From the NCBI GenBank assembly GCA_028455995.1, contig JABELC010000006.1, positions 558,001 through 622,000 of the forward strand: a stretch of 64,000 nt of DNA, read 5' to 3'. The stretch comes from Scleromitrula shiraiana (Eukaryota; Ascomycota; Leotiomycetes; Helotiales; Sclerotiniaceae). Under the pieces are notes generated by a model. The model was not told where the DNA came from, made no database searches, and saw nothing but the letters and a program-made list of their open reading frames with translations. Below are positions 1 to 14,606 of this stretch, in pieces (position 1 is the stretch's first letter; each line of letters opens with the position of its first letter). The position numbers and the translations under genes are program-made.

Positions 1-64
1 TTATATAATTATAATCTAACATTAAAGGTTATTAAAAAATACAATTTAAACTTTTTGCAAATTT

Positions 65-712
65 TACTCGATTAAATTAAAATTGAAAAACGCGAAAATT
101 GCTAAATACCCTCAAAATCGTTGATCTCATATAAATCACTTTTTATATTAATATAAATAAATCTATCAATATTATCTTAATTATTTTAATCAACTATATT
201 ATTATATATACTTTTTTTTATTAATATAGCTTTTTAAAAATCTATCATATTATATTAAAATATTATTTAATTTGATATTTAATACTTAAATTTAAATTCA
301 ATTTAATTTCTTTAATATTATTTATTAAAAAATAATAAAAACATGTTGAAATATATAAAAAAAAGTTTCTTTAACATAAATATTATATAAATTAAAAATA
401 TATCAAAAGTACAATATTATAAAATTAAAAAGAATATATCTAACATTTATGAATATCAAATCTTATCATAATTTTGATTTTTAAATATTATCGAAATTAT
501 TTCAAACTTTTATATATAATAATTTATATCTTGATAATTATTATATTAAAATATTATTTAATAAAATATTAATTTAAATAAATTTTTAAAATTTTTAAGA
601 TTTTTAAAGAATTCAATATATTTTTTTAATTTTAATTTTTTTAATAATGATATATTGAATTTTAAAATATAATATTTATATTAAATAAAGACTCTTTTTT
701 TGTATATTTATA
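65..712. mobile_element. Truncated copy of long-TIR foldback element
   Basis: Starts with TACTCGATTAAATTAAAATT and follows the left arm and middle of the element at 28,361-29,365, including the 'ccctcaaaatcg' and 'tatataaatcac' stretches and the 'tttatatataataatttata' middle. Its right arm is missing because another left arm begins at 713. It is AT-shifted by RIP. No coding capacity is seen. Confidence 0.55.
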
Positions 713-1380
713 TACTCGGTCAAATCAAAATTAAACCATGCACAAAATAAGTGAATTGCTTTAAAATCAATGATTTTATATAAATTATTTTTTGTATTAA
801 TTTAAATAAATCGATTATTTATTTATAAAATTATTTAAGATATTAAATATAAATTATTTTTATATTAAAATATTTATTATTAAAATTTACAGATTAAATA
901 ATGATTTTAAACCTTATAATATTGAATTAAATATAAAGTAAAAATTATACAAAAATATTATAATTTTGATTTAATTTAAATCAAACAAATTATTATATTA
1001 TATTTTTTATACATTTTTAATATATATAATATTTATATTAAATAAAAGTTTTTTTTATATATTTATATATATCTTTCTTATTTTTTAATATAATATTTTA
1101 ATTCATTAAAATTAAATCAAAAATATAATATATCAATATAATTTTCATTTTATATTGAATTAAATATTATAATTTTAACAATCATTATATAAATTTTAAT
1201 TCTTAATAATAAATATTTAATTTAAAAATAATTTATATTTAAAATTTGAGATAGTTTTACTAATAGTTAAATAATTAAATAATTTAATTATATTGACACA
1301 AAAGGTTTTTTATACAAGATCATCGATTTTAACGCGATTTGTTTATTTTATGTGTACTTGAATTTTGATTTGATCGAGTA
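713..1380. mobile_element. Foldback element with long inverted arms, TA ends
   Basis: The left end TACTCGGTCAAATCAAAATT is the approximate reverse complement of the right end (…TTTTGATTTGATCGAGTA at 1,380). The inverted similarity runs some 300 bp inward on each side with RIP-type differences, leaving only a short centre. It is the same family as 28,361-29,365 but lacks most of the middle. The TA ends suggest a non-autonomous Tc1/mariner-like element, which is inference. No transposase is visible. Confidence 0.65.
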
Positions 1381-1669
1381 TAATTTAAATTATAATTGAA
1401 ATATTATTATTTATTTAAAATTTTTCTAAAGTTTGATTAAATTATAAGTTTTATATAAATCAAACTGTATAAAGCTTATAATTTGATTTAATTAATTCAA
1501 AATCTTCAATATAAATAAAACAAAGTAATAATTTAAAATTTTATAAAAATTTGATTTTTTATAATGAATATAAATATATGGATTTTTATTTTTTTTCTAT
1601 AGATAATGATACAAATATATTATATCTTAATTTTAAAGATTTAATAGATTTTATTTTGATTATTCTATC

Positions 1670-2117
1670 TGGTCTGCCCCATTCGGCAATAAGCCCTATT
1701 TGTAAATCGGACTACCCTATTGGTCAATCGGACTTTATTGTTGAATGAGGCATTCTATTGGTCAATCGGCTTAAAATTTAATTTTTTGATTGGAATGGAA
1801 TTTATTTATAAAGATATAGAAAGGTAGGAGGGTTAAAAATATTAGAGTTAAAAAAGTTAAAAAATAATTAAAATAATATTAATAATTTTTATTTATATTT
1901 TTTTGTTATTAATTATTTTATTAATAAATAAAGTTTAATATAAAATATTTTTTTTTAAAAAAAATATTTTTTCAAAATTATTTAATTAATAAATCGATCG
2001 ATTGATCAATGGGATGCTTTATTCGGCAATGAGGTCTGATTGACCAATGGGAGGGTTCGATTTATCAATGGAAGGGCTTATTTACAAATAGGAGTTATTG
2101 CTGAATGGGGCGGACCA
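1670..2117. mobile_element. 448-bp foldback MITE, less RIP-damaged
   Basis: Inverted arms of roughly 110 bp: the left arm begins TGGTCTGCCCCATTCGGCAA and the right arm ends with the near-exact reverse complement (CAT-to-GGGGCGGACCA at 2,117). The flanking TATC at 1,666-1,669 and 2,118-2,121 is a candidate 4-bp target duplication. Each arm contains repeats of the core ATTGGTCAATCGG. Its GC content is clearly above its surroundings. The middle (~230 bp) is AT-rich and non-coding. Short elements often escape RIP, which would explain the preservation. Confidence 0.72.
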
Positions 2118-2559
2118 TATCTATATATCTTTATAAAATTTATAATTTGTTTTCAAAAAAATTATACATAAATTTAAATAATTGTTTAATAATTAATATT
2201 TAACTTATATAATAATGAATTATTAATCTTTTTTTATTAAATATTATTATAAATTTTCAATAAGAATCAAAAATTAATGAAAATAAAATTTAGAAACTTT
2301 ATAGTTTTTATGGATTTTGTTTATTATTTATTGAATTTGAAAATATATATAAATCATTTATAATATATTTATTTTATTTAAATCTTCTATTTATAAAATA
2401 TAGAAATATAAATATATTTATCATAAACTTAAATAATGTATAAATTTAAAATTTTATTATTTTAGTTCTTTTTTAATTAATATATATCCTATATTATTTT
2501 CATTATAAAAAATATTATTAAATATAATAAAAATCTGATATAATTTGTTTATATTTAAT

Positions 2560-2832
2560 AATTATTTACATAACTCTAAAAAAATAAAATAATACAATAT
2601 AAATATATTCTTTATATTATATTAATCTATTTAAAAAGACCAAAAAAGATATTATATATTAATTATATAAATATTAATAATTTTTTAAAAGTTTAATATT
2701 ATATATATATAAAATTAAATTTCATAAAATTTATTATTTATCTATAAAAAATAATTTTTTATTTAATTTTGGATTTTTTTAAATATCTTTATAATTTATT
2801 TATATATAATAGAATTGTTTATATAATTTTAG
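2560..2832. repeat. Extra copy of the LTR-like head of the 2.24-kb unit
   Basis: This stretch resembles the starts of the units at 2,836 and 5,081: 'aatacaatataaatatattc', then 'gatattatatattaattatat', then 'tataatttatttatatataa'. It sits directly before the first unit, so the ~260-bp head occurs three times in a row-like arrangement (about 2,570, 2,836 and 5,081), and a better preserved fragment lies near 20,070-20,215. It could be a RIP-mutated LTR, but terminal TG/CA and target duplications were not resolved. Confidence 0.45.
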
Positions 2833-2835
2833 GGG

Positions 2836-5800
2836 AATGGAATAGTACAATATAAGGTTATTTTTTATATTATATTATTATATTTAAGAAGATTAAGAAG
2901 AATATTATATGTTATTAAAAGTATATATTTCTTTAATGAGTATATAATGTAAAATTATATATTGATTATATAGATATTAGTAATTTTTTAAAAATTTGAT
3001 GTTATATATATAAAAAATTGAATTTTATAAAAATTATAAATTATACATATAAAATAAAGAAAAATGAGCTTTTTTTTGTTTTTTGTTTTTTTAATATTTT
3101 TATAATTTGTTTATATATAATATAATATTTGAATATTAAATTAAGATAAATATTATTGAAATTATATATTATTATTATTATATATTATTATTATTTTTTT
3201 ATATTATATATTTTATTATTTTATTTTATAATGATTATGTATAAATTAAATAAATAATATTGATTATTGTTTGATTAATTTTTAAAAAATAAAAAATAAA
3301 ATTATATTTAATTTGTTTATTAATTTTTGTTAATATTTTATTTATATTAATAAAACTTTTTAATATTGAATAAAGTTTTATTTTTATTATTATATTTATT
3401 AAATTATTATTATTATTATTGATTTATTATATTTTGATAATCTTTTTATATTTATATAATTAATATAATATTATAATATTGATTATAAATCGTTTTTTAA
3501 TTATTATTTTAAATTTAATTAATAATTAATATAATATTATAATATTGATTATAAATCGTTTTTTAATTATTATTTTAAATTTAATTAATAATTAAAATAA
3601 ATAAAAATTTATATAAATATCTAATGATAAAATATAATTATGAAAAATTTTATTGATTATATTCTTGATAATAATTATTAAATTAAAATTATGGATTATT
3701 ATATAAAATTTCAATATTAAGATAATTTAAATAATATATTTATATTTAATTGAAAATTAATATATAATATCTATATTTTTATTTTTGTTTATTAATATAA
3801 TAATATATTTGATTTAAAATAATAAATTAAAGTTATTTATATATAATATATTAATAAACATATATACATAAAAAGATTAGAATTTAATAATATAAATCAA
3901 AATCTTTTTATAAAGTTTTTTTTTTACTATTATATATATTTATTAAGTATTTTTATATTTTTAGTATTTAATTCGATATTTTATATAATTTATATTAAAT
4001 CGAATAAATCTTTAGATTAATAATAAATTATAATGTAAACGCTATAAATGCATTGTGTAATATATTGCTTTTTTAATATTATATTTTTTTAAAATTTATT
4101 ATATATTTTATATATATTGATATCAATATTTTTAATTTGTTTTAAATTTTTATATTGAAATTCTTAATTTATTATAATTATTGGTTTTTTTTAATAAAAT
4201 TAAATTATTATTGAATTTAAATAAATATGTTGTAATTGATTATCTTTATTTTTTATATAAGAATTTAGTTTTTTTTAAATAATATTTTTTTTTATAAATA
4301 AATTATTTATTAATAATAATTAAAATATTATTTATTTATACTATTATGATTTTAAATCTTTATTTTTATATATATAATAAATAAAAACTATATATTAATA
4401 TTATTATTGTGAATTTCATAATATAATAATTTAAATCTATATTAAATGAATAATCTTTTATTTTTAAGATTTTATATAATAATTATATTATATAAAATAT
4501 AATTTTTAATAAATATTTTAATTTTAAAATTATATATATAAAAATAAAATATATAAATTTCAAATTTATTTATATATATATTTAAATAATATTATATAAA
4601 TAAATATTAAATATATTATTCATTATTATTATTATTATTATAATTATAATTATTAATATTAGTTAATAAATTAAATATTATACAATTAAAAATTATATAA
4701 ATATAATATATTATTTTTATATTATTAAAATTTTATATAATAAATCTTAATTTTTTATATATATTTTTCATATTTAAATATCTAAATTTATTAATTTATT
4801 TATATTTAAAGAAAATTATTTTTATTAAAATTTTATTTTATTTTATTATTTTAAATATATTAATTTTTATCAATCTATTCAGTTTCTTTTTTTTAATTCT
4901 ATATACATTTTGATTATTTTTTTTTAATTATATTTAATTTATTTAACAAAAAAAATCAATTTATTAAAAAAAAAAGCTTCAATTAAATATATAATATATT
5001 TGCTATTTAATAATATTTTAATATTTAATAACATTTTTTAAAAATCTTTATTTTTTATAGATAATGTTTGTATGACTCCAGGGATATGGAACTATATAAT
5101 TACGGGTATCTTCTATATTGTATAAATATATTTAAGGAGTTTAAAAAAGGTATTATATATTATTAAGAGTATATATTTTCTTGATAAATATATAATATAA
5201 AATTATATATTTGATTATATAGATACTAATAACTTTTTGAAAAATCTAATATTATATATATAAAAAATTAAACTTTATAAAAATTATAAATTATTTATAT
5301 AAAATAAAAATAAAATAGATTTTCTTTAATTTTTTGCTATTTTAAAATCTTTATAATTTGTTTATATATAATATAATATTTTTAATATTAGATTAAAATA
5401 AGTATTATTTAAATTATATATTATCATTATTTTATATTATCATTATTTTTTATATTATATATTTTATGATTTTATTTTATAATAATTATATATAAATTAA
5501 AGAAATAATATTAATTATTATTTAATTATTTTTTAAAAAATAAATAAAAAAAAATAAAAATTTTCTTTTATATTTAATCTATTTATTAATTTTTATTGAT
5601 ATTTTATTTATATTAATAAGTTTTTTTAATATTGAATAAAGCTTTGTTTTTATTATCATGTTTATTAGATTATTATTCTTATTGATTTATTATATTTTTA
5701 TGATTTTTTTATATTTATATGATTAATATAATATTATTAAATTGATTATGAATTATTTTTTAATTATTATTTTAAATTTAATTAATAATTAAAATAAAAA

Positions 5801-7285
5801 ATATGAATTAATATAAATAATTAATAATAAAATACAATTATTAAAGATTTTATTAATTATATTTTTGATAATGATTATTATATCGAAATTAAGAATTATT
5901 ATATAAAGTTTTAATATTGATATAGTTTAAATAATATATTTATATTTGATTGAAAATTAATATATAATATTTGTATTTTTATTTTTATTTATTAATATAA
6001 TAATATATTTGATTTAAAATAATAAATTAAAATTATTAATATATAAAGTATTAATAAATATATATATATAAAAAGCATTAAAATTAAATAATATAAATTA
6101 AAGTTTTTTTATAAAGCTTTTTTATTATTATTATATATATTTATTAAATATTTTTATATTTTTATTTTTTGATTTGATATTTTATATAATCTATATAAAA
6201 TTAAATAAAGTTTTAGATTAATAATAAATTACGATATAAATGCTATAAATATACTATATAATATATTATTTTTTTAATATTATATTCTTTTAAAGTTTAT
6301 TATATATTTTATATATATTAATATTAATATTTTTGATTTGTTTTATATTTTTATATTAAAATTTTTAATTTATTATAATCATTAAATTTTTTAATAATAT
6401 TAGATTATTATTGAATTGAAATAAATATATTTTAATTAATTGTTTTTATTTTTTATATAAAAATTTAGTTTTTTTTAAATAATGTTTTTTTTTATAAATA
6501 AATTGTTTATTAATAATGATTAAAGTATTATTTGTTTATATTACTATAATTCTAAATTTTTAATTTTATATATATAGTAAATAAAAATTATATATTAATA
6601 TTATTATTTTAAATTTTATAATATAATGATTTAGATATATATTGAATCAATAATTTTTTGTTTTTAGAATTTTATATAATAATTATATTATATAAAATAT
6701 AATTTTTAATAAATATTTTAATTTTCAAAATTATATATATAAAAATAAAATACATAAATTTTAAATTTATTTATATATATATTTAAATAATATCGCATAA
6801 ATAAACACTAAATATATTATTATTTTTTATTATTATTATAATATTTATAATTATTAATATTAATTGATAAATTAAATATTATATAATTAAAGATTATATA
6901 AATATAATATATTTTTTTGTATTATTAAAACTTTATATAATAAGCCTTGATTTTTTATATATATTCTTTTTATTTGAATATTTAAATTTATTAATTTATT
7001 TATATTTAAAAATTCTTATTTTTATTAAAATCTTTTTTTGTTTTACTATTTTAAATATATTAATTTTTATTAATTTATTTAATTCTTTTTTTTTGATTTT
7101 ATATATATATATATATATATTTTTATTATTATTATATTTAGCCTATTTGATAAAAAGAATTAATTTATTAATAAAAAAAGTTTTAATTAAATATACAATA
7201 TATTTGTTATTTAATGATATTATAATATTTGATAATATTTTTTTAAAATCTTTATTTTCTATATATAGTCTAAATCGTATTTTTT
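2836..7285. repeat. Tandem pair of ~2.24-kb RIP-diverged units
   Basis: Two direct copies lie end to end: about 2,836-5,080 and 5,081-7,285. Shared landmarks in the same order include 'tataatttgtttatatataa', 'gattgaaaattaatatataa', 'tttatataataattatatta' and the closing 'aaatctttattttt'. The copies differ by small indels and many C/T, G/A changes. The plus strand is T-rich, and a minus-strand integrase relic lies just upstream on the minus strand (7,640-7,970), so the units may be the 3' portions of minus-strand LTR elements. No protein could be recognised inside the units. Confidence 0.6.
3456..3595. repeat. Perfect 66-bp tandem duplication
   Basis: A 66-bp segment containing GATTATAAATCGTTTTTTAA occurs twice in direct tandem, with that landmark at 3,481 and again at 3,547, without a mismatch over the unit. 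Perfect identity inside a heavily mutated region implies the duplication is younger than the RIP damage. The second ~2.24-kb unit lacks it. Confidence 0.8.
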
Positions 7286-7639
7286 ATTATATATTTTATG
7301 AGATATATTAATAAAATTAAATCATTATTAATAATAAAATATTAAAATTTTAATCTTTTTTTAATTTACTATACTTCTGAATTATTGGTTCAAATAATTT
7401 TGATATTATTATTTTTAATATTTTTTAAATAATTAATTAATTATTATTATCATTTATAAATATGAATAATATATAGTTTTTTATATTTATTATTAATAAT
7501 ATTAATATTAAATTAATAAATTTTTTATAATATAAGTGTATCAATATTAATTATATTATTATAATATAATTATTTATATTAATTTTATAATTTTTATTTT
7601 TGATTAATTTAAAAATATAAAATTTTATTTATTTTTCTT

Positions 7640-7970
7640 TTTTTATTTTAATAATTTTTTTATATATTAGAATTTTTAAGTATATCTTTAAATTATATAT
7701 TATATATATTAATAATCCATTTTGCTTTTATAATATGTTTTTTATTAATTAAATCGCTTTATATTTATAAATCTTATTGCTTATTTTTTGCAATTTTATC
7801 GTTTGATTAATAATAATTTTTATTAATAAATTCGATTTTTTTATATATATAAATATGCCAAATATTAAAAATATTAGAATTAGTCCATCAAGGTTTATTA
7901 AATTATTTATAATCTTTATCACTATATATAATATTTGTTTCTTTATAAAATTAAATTATTATAACTTATT
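7640..7970 (-). pseudogene. Retrotransposon integrase relic (minus strand)
   Basis: Reading the minus strand from about 7,930 downwards gives a stretch containing INNLINLDGLILIFLIFG, matching the conserved 'ND…(D)GL(V/I)PTLL(V/I)FGA' block that follows the integrase core in a common fungal retrotransposon polyprotein family. The same block appears on the plus strand at about 24,700 in the element at 20,961-27,583. Weaker likeness continues to about 8,400, and stops interrupt the frame. It indicates a minus-strand copy of the same family, with reverse transcriptase expected at lower coordinates, where none could be read. The family assignment rests on remembered motifs. Confidence 0.5.
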
Positions 7971-9105
7971 TTACAAAATTTTATATACTTATTATATAAT
8001 CTTATAATATTATTTAATTTTATTAATTAATCAATAAAATTTTATAAAAATTATCTTTATTTCGATTATTATAATACTTTTTTCATAATAAACTATATAT
8101 CTATATTAATAATAATATAATTCAAGAATTTTATATAAATATTAATTTATTTAAATCGAATTACATTTTAAATATATTTTATTAATAAATTATTTAGAAA
8201 TATTATTATTTGATATTTTATTATTTTATTAAATATATATAATATTATTTTTTTATTAATATATATAATATCAATTATAATTATATAATTAAATTAAATA
8301 TTATTATCTTTATTATTATTAATCTTAAATTTAAATCTCTTTAACAATTTACTTTATATTTAATATTGATTATAATATTTCATCAATTTATCGATCTTGC
8401 CTTTATTTATATCATTATAATTAGTTTGTTTAAATATATTATATAATTTATAAATAACTAAATAATCAAAATATTTATATAAATATCGTAATTTTATTTC
8501 TATAAAATAATAAATACTATCTAAGATTATTGATTATATAAATATATTATAATTATATTTTTATATAATAAAAAAACATTTATTAATTTTATTATAAATA
8601 ATTTAATTTTTCATACTTTGTTTTTTAAATATAATTTTTATAATTTTTATTTTATTATAATTAATAATTAAATGAATTAATTTCTACAATATTTTATATC
8701 ATTATTTGTTAATAATTAATATTATTATTATTTCTACATTACTATTATTATTATTTCTATATTAATTAAAATACTCTAAAACTCATCAAAATTATATTTG
8801 CTATTTATAAAAAATATTTTAAAATTATATATAATTTATCTTAATATTATACTTTTATTAATTTAGTTATTTTTAAATAACCTTTTATATATTAATATAT
8901 ATTTAAATGCTTTTTTTATAAATATAATAATTATTTATAGATCATTGATTAAACTATTTAATATATAATATATTTTTAATATAATTTCATTTAAATATTT
9001 TATTTTTATATAAAATGCTTTATAAATCTTTTTGATATTCTTTATTTTTGTTCCTTGCTTTTTTTTTATAATGTGCTAAAAATTATTTATATACATAATT
9101 ATTAT

Positions 9106-9274
9106 TGTTAGAATGGTTGCCGGATAAGGATTACTCCACATTGGGACTAATGTAATTACATAATTAATAGTTGATATATATCTTTTTTTATAGAATCAAG
9201 ACTTTAACTAGTTAGTTAATAATATAATGATATATCAACTTTATAATGCTTTTTTTCATATTTGATTTTTTATA
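9106..9274 (+). repeat. Left LTR (169 bp) of copia-type element
   Basis: Begins TGTTAGAATGGTTGCCGGAT and ends …TTTTTTATA (an original …CA end mutated to TA). The outer (left) part keeps its G and C, while the inner end is AT-converted. It pairs base for base in length with 14,433-14,601. Confidence 0.85.
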
Positions 9275-11819
9275 GATTATAAGCTTGGAAGCATTTAAGG
9301 GTTACTAATTATGTTCAATTTATTTAAATCATATTCAAAAAGTTTATTTATCATTTTTATTTTAAGTATTTTATGGAAGATATTGTCAAAAGGAAGTCGA
9401 AACGAATTGTTGGAGATTAAACAAATATCATAATAATAAAGGTTTATAAAGTATTTAGTGGTGCTAGATTAAGCAAAAGTTTTAAATTAAATAAAAGCTT
9501 ATTAAAATAGAGGTTTGTTGATAAACAATTTTAAGATTTAGTTGAAACCTTTAATATAAATCAATAAAAATATGGGTTAATAATGATAAATTTTAAAGAA
9601 TCTATATTAAAATCAAAATATATTAATAATTTTATTAATTTATATTTTTAATATTTATTCAATAAAATATCGAATATTGTCAAAAAGAAAATTATAATTA
9701 ATAATCTTATATAAAGTATAAAAACTAGTTTAATTCTTTTATTTAAAAAATCATTTTAATATTATAAAGTCAATAAAATAATACAAAAAATTAATTATAT
9801 AATTTAATAAAAAATTATAATAATATCTGATAAATCACTATTTTTTTCAACTTTTTTCTTTTAATTATTATTATAATAATTATTAAAATCATTATTTTTA
9901 TTTTTATTAATAGATTTAATTAATTTAATAGTAAAATCAAATTTATTATTATTTGTTTTATAAATGAATTCAAAATAATATCTCAAAAAAAAAAATTATT
10001 TATATTAAATTAAAAATATTAAAAATATTATCAATATAAATAGATTAAAAAAATTATCAAAAAAAAAGTAATAATATTAAAAAACATTGATTTTATAATA
10101 TTTGTAATTAAAATAAAAATTTAAATTTAAAAAGAATAAAATAAAAAAGATATGAAAATATATATTATTATTTATTAATTTTTTTATATTAGTTTAGTAA
10201 GGTTAATCGAAAATAAAAGAATAGTTTAAAAAATAATTAAAGTTTTTAAATATTAATATAAAGATAAAAATTATATTTTTAATTATAATAAATTAATTAA
10301 ATATAATTAAATAAATGTAAATAATTTTAAAAATATTTAAAAGATAGTTATTATAATTTGTTAATTATTTATAAAATTTATTAAAATGAAATTAATATTA
10401 AATATAATAATTTAATATATATAATTTATTATGATAATAGATAAAAAGTTTTTTATTTAAATAAAGTAATAATATTTTATTATTTCAAGTTTAGAAATAA
10501 ATAAATTTAATATAATAAAAGATTTTATAATTGATTTTATTAATAAAATTTAATAAATTGAAAATTTAAAAAATGGAATAATATTTTTTAATAATAAAAA
10601 TTGAGGAGTTTTATAAAAAAAAGAAGTTATATTTAAATAAAACAATTTTAATAATTTTAATTATTTTAATAAATTTAATTTATATATTTATTATAGTAAT
10701 TTTGGTTTTAATTTAGCTTGATTTTATAATCTTAATATATACTTAAATAATCTAAAGAATATTAATATAAAAAAAAATAGGAGGATAAAAATGGTATTAA
10801 ATAAAAGATTTAGATCAAGATTAAAAATAAAATATTAAATAATAAATAATAAATTTAATAATAAAGTTTTAAATTTAAATGATAAAAAAAAGTTTAATAA
10901 TTATAAAAACTTTAAAATAATAATAATAATATTATTTATGATAATTAAAATTTTTTTATAAAATTTATTTAATAAAAAATTAATTTTAAATATTATTATA
11001 AATATTTAATATAAATATATTTAGATTTATAATATTAATATTTTATATTATTATATATAAGATATGTTAAAGTTTATTATATTTTAAAAATTTATATTAT
11101 ATAAATTAAAAAAATTTAGATTATTGTTAATAAATAAAATGATTTATTTTATAAAAATAAATAAAATTGTATCAAAATACTTTATAAAAAACAAATTTAA
11201 AATGTTTTTTTTATATTAAAATATTTTATATTTTAATAAATTATTAGTAAAACTGTTTTTAGGTATAATATGGTAAAAAAATAATGGATATATATAATAT
11301 AATTATATATAAAATAATAAAAAAATTGTTTATTTTTAAATGGATTTAAATATATATTTTATTATATAATTATAAATCAAAATATTAATTTATTTAATAT
11401 TTTTAATATTATTTTTAAATATTAACATTTATAAAAAATATATTGATATAAATATTTAGTATAAATAATTTGAATATTTTTTCAAAAAAAATATTAACAT
11501 GATTCAAAAAATAATGAAAAAATTATTTATTAAAGATTTAACTAAATATTTTAAAAATAAAAAAAAAGTCTATAAAATATATAAACTAACAAAATCATAT
11601 TGAATATTATAAAAGATTATCGATTTAAAACCAATTAAAATTTTTGAACTTTTATATATCAACATTATTAAAATCAATCTAGTTAGTATTAATGAATATT
11701 AATATATTATTATTATTATTGATGAAATATTTTGATTTAAATAGATTTATATTTATAAATATAAAAAGAACACTAAATTAACTTTATAAATTATTATAAA
11801 GCGATTTGAATTTTAATAT

Positions 11820-12080
11820 AGTCAAAAACTTATAAAATGGAGACTAGATGGGGGCAAAGAATATGATATGAATAAATTAGATAAATTTGTTGATGATACT
11901 AATTTAGTTATTAAATTTATTATATTATATATTTTAGATTAAGATAGAGTTTTAAAATGATTAATTTGTATTTTATTTAAAAAAGTATAAATAATTATGA
12001 TTAATAAAGAAATATCTTTAATATTTTGATTAAAGATATATTAAAATATAATTTATATTATAAATCAAATTATAATCATT
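11820..12080 (+). pseudogene. Copia integrase relic
   Basis: The plus frame around 11,833-11,910 reads KWRLDGGKEYDMNKLDKFV, which carries the copia integrase block around the second catalytic Asp ('RLDGGKE…'). Further on, MINKEISLIF and NIIYIINQ match the later '(R)…M…EA/EI…LPxxFWxEA…A.Y..NR' region of the family. In-frame stops stand where Trp or Gln is expected, consistent with RIP. It fixes the orientation of the element as plus and its class as Ty1/copia. Confidence 0.68.
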
Positions 12081-14432
12081 TTAATTAAAAGGATGATTTT
12101 ATATAAAGTATTTATAAATTAAATCAATTTAAGCTATAATAATAAATCTTTGATCGTATATTTATATATATTAAACTATAAAGTATATATATATATTTCA
12201 AAAGAAAAACGCATTTTTAATTAAAAATTTATTCTATATATTAAAATTAGTATTTTGATAGATTTTGAGAGTAATTATATATATTATATATATATTTTAA
12301 TATAAGCTAAAAAGAAAATTGTACAAATTTCAAGTATTCGATTCGATAAAAAAGGTTTGGTTATTAATTCAAATAATAATATTATTATCAATTTTTAAAA
12401 TAAAGAAGATAATAATAATAATATTTTAAAATTAATAAATAGTTTTTAATATATATAATTTAATAAATTTATTATTGATATATTAAAAAAGCTATTTAAT
12501 ATAGATGAATATATAGAAATTGAGAATAAAGAATTATTTAATTAAATATTCAATAATAATAATAATAATGATATTATTAATAAAGTTTTATTTTCTATTT
12601 TATTTGAATTTAAAAAAGAATGGGGTCGATTAATAAATTCAAAAAATAAAGAAAAAGTATTATTAATCGATATTAATAAAGTTACTTGATTTTTATATAA
12701 TATATAAACAATATTCATTATATTTAATATAATATATTATAATAATAATGATGATTCTAAAATTTTAAAAAAAATATTAATAAGTTTAGAAAAAGAATAT
12801 TAAATCAAAATTATTAAATTAAAATATAAATCACTATATAATAATAAGATATTTAGATTAATTAAAAAATCAAAAATATTTAATATTATTAATAAATATA
12901 AGATTTTATAAAGTAAATTTATTTTCAAATAAAAATATAATAAAAAAAAAAGAATTATTAAATATAAAGTTTATTAAATTATTTAAAAATATAAACAAAA
13001 ATATAGAAAAGATTATAATTAAATATATATAAAAATATATAAAACAATTATATAAAAAATCTTTATAATATTGATAATAAAAAACGATCTTAAAATTAAA
13101 TAAATAAATATTATTATAATATTTTTAAATAACAAACTCGATAAATTTGTTTTTATTAAATTATTATTATATTAAATTAAAAATAAAATCATATTTAATT
13201 TTATTAATAGCGATATTTTATAAATATACAAGCTATTAAAGGCTTTATATAGCCTAAAGCAATTTTTATAATTATAATAAAATATATTATATATTAAATT
13301 TATTGATATAAAATTTAAGTCTTTTGATATTAATAATTATATATATTATAATTTTATTATAAAAATTATTATATATATTTATATTAATGACTTTTTTATA
13401 ATCAATAAATAATAATTGATTAATCAAATCAAATAAAGCTTAATAAAAGTATTTAAAATGGAAGATTTTAGACCTATTATTTATTTTTTAAATATTAAAA
13501 TTATTAAAAATAAAGAAAAAAAAACCATTATTTTATATTAAAACGTTTATATATAAAAAAATATTAAAAAAGTTTAATTTTAATAATTACAAATCAAAAT
13601 TTATATTAATAATATTAAAAATTATAAATCTAATAATACTAAACATTAAAATAGCAATATTAAAATTTACCATTAAATATCAATCAAAAATAAGATTATT
13701 TAACTTCCTATACACTCAAGCCAATATTTTATTTATAATCAAAATTTTATATAAATTCTTAATTAATTTAACAACTATTTATATATTAATTTATAATAAA
13801 GTTTATTAATATATATTTAAAACAATTAATTATATTATAATTTATAATAAAATAATTGATAAATATATTAAAAATTATAATAATTCAAATTACATTAATA
13901 ATATTATAATTAAAAAAAACATTTTTAAATATATTTATTTTATATATAAAAATATTATTTTAATATAATCTAAAAAACAAATTATTATTATATTTTTCTT
14001 AACCAAATCAAAATATTATAATCTAATCAAAATATTAATAAAAACTTTATAAATATAACAATTTTTAATTAAAATTAAATATAATAATAATAATACTATA
14101 TATATTATACTTTATAATAATAATCAAAAAAACTTAATATTTATAAAAAACCTAAAAATTTATCAATATATAAAACATATAACTATAAAATATCATTCTA
14201 TTTAAAAACAGGTCATATAAAAGCATATTAATCTTTAATTTGTCTTAATTAAAAAAATGGTGGTAAATAATTTAACTAAATTATTAATATTAATTAAATA
14301 TTAATATTTTATCGAAATACTTTATATAAAAATATTTAAATTATCAAATATAATAAAATAAATATATATATATAATACAAAACAAAAAATAATCAAATTA
14401 ATATAGATAATCAATATATCGATAAAAAGATA

Positions 14433-14601
14433 TATTAAAATGATTACCAAATAAAAATCATTTTATATTAAGACTAATATAATTACATAATCAATGGTTG
14501 ATATATATCTCCCCTTATGGGATCAAGACTTTAGCTAATCAGTTAATAATATAATGATATATCAACCCCATAATGCTCTTCTTTATATCTGACCTTTTAT
14601 A
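14433..14601 (+). repeat. Right LTR (169 bp) of copia-type element
   Basis: Homologous over its full length to 9,106-9,274. Here the inner (left) end is AT-converted (TATTAAAATGATTACC in place of TGTTAGAATGGTTGCC), while the outer half keeps GC-bearing segments such as CTCCCCTTATGGGATCAAGA. It is followed directly by the target duplication ATTAT. Confidence 0.85.
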
Positions 14602-14606
14602 ATTAT

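Larger units (their letters stand above)
9106..14601 (+). mobile_element. Ty1/copia-type LTR retrotransposon, RIP-degraded
   Basis: Bounded by two 169-bp LTRs (9,106-9,274 and 14,433-14,601) and an exact 5-bp target duplication ATTAT (9,101-9,105 and 14,602-14,606). Total length is 5,496 bp, usual for copia elements. The interior is A-rich on plus and holds an integrase relic near 11,830-12,080, which puts integrase in the middle with room for reverse transcriptase/RNase H downstream, the copia gene order. No open reading frame survives. Damage is almost wholly C-to-T and G-to-A. The two LTRs are damaged in complementary halves. Confidence 0.85.
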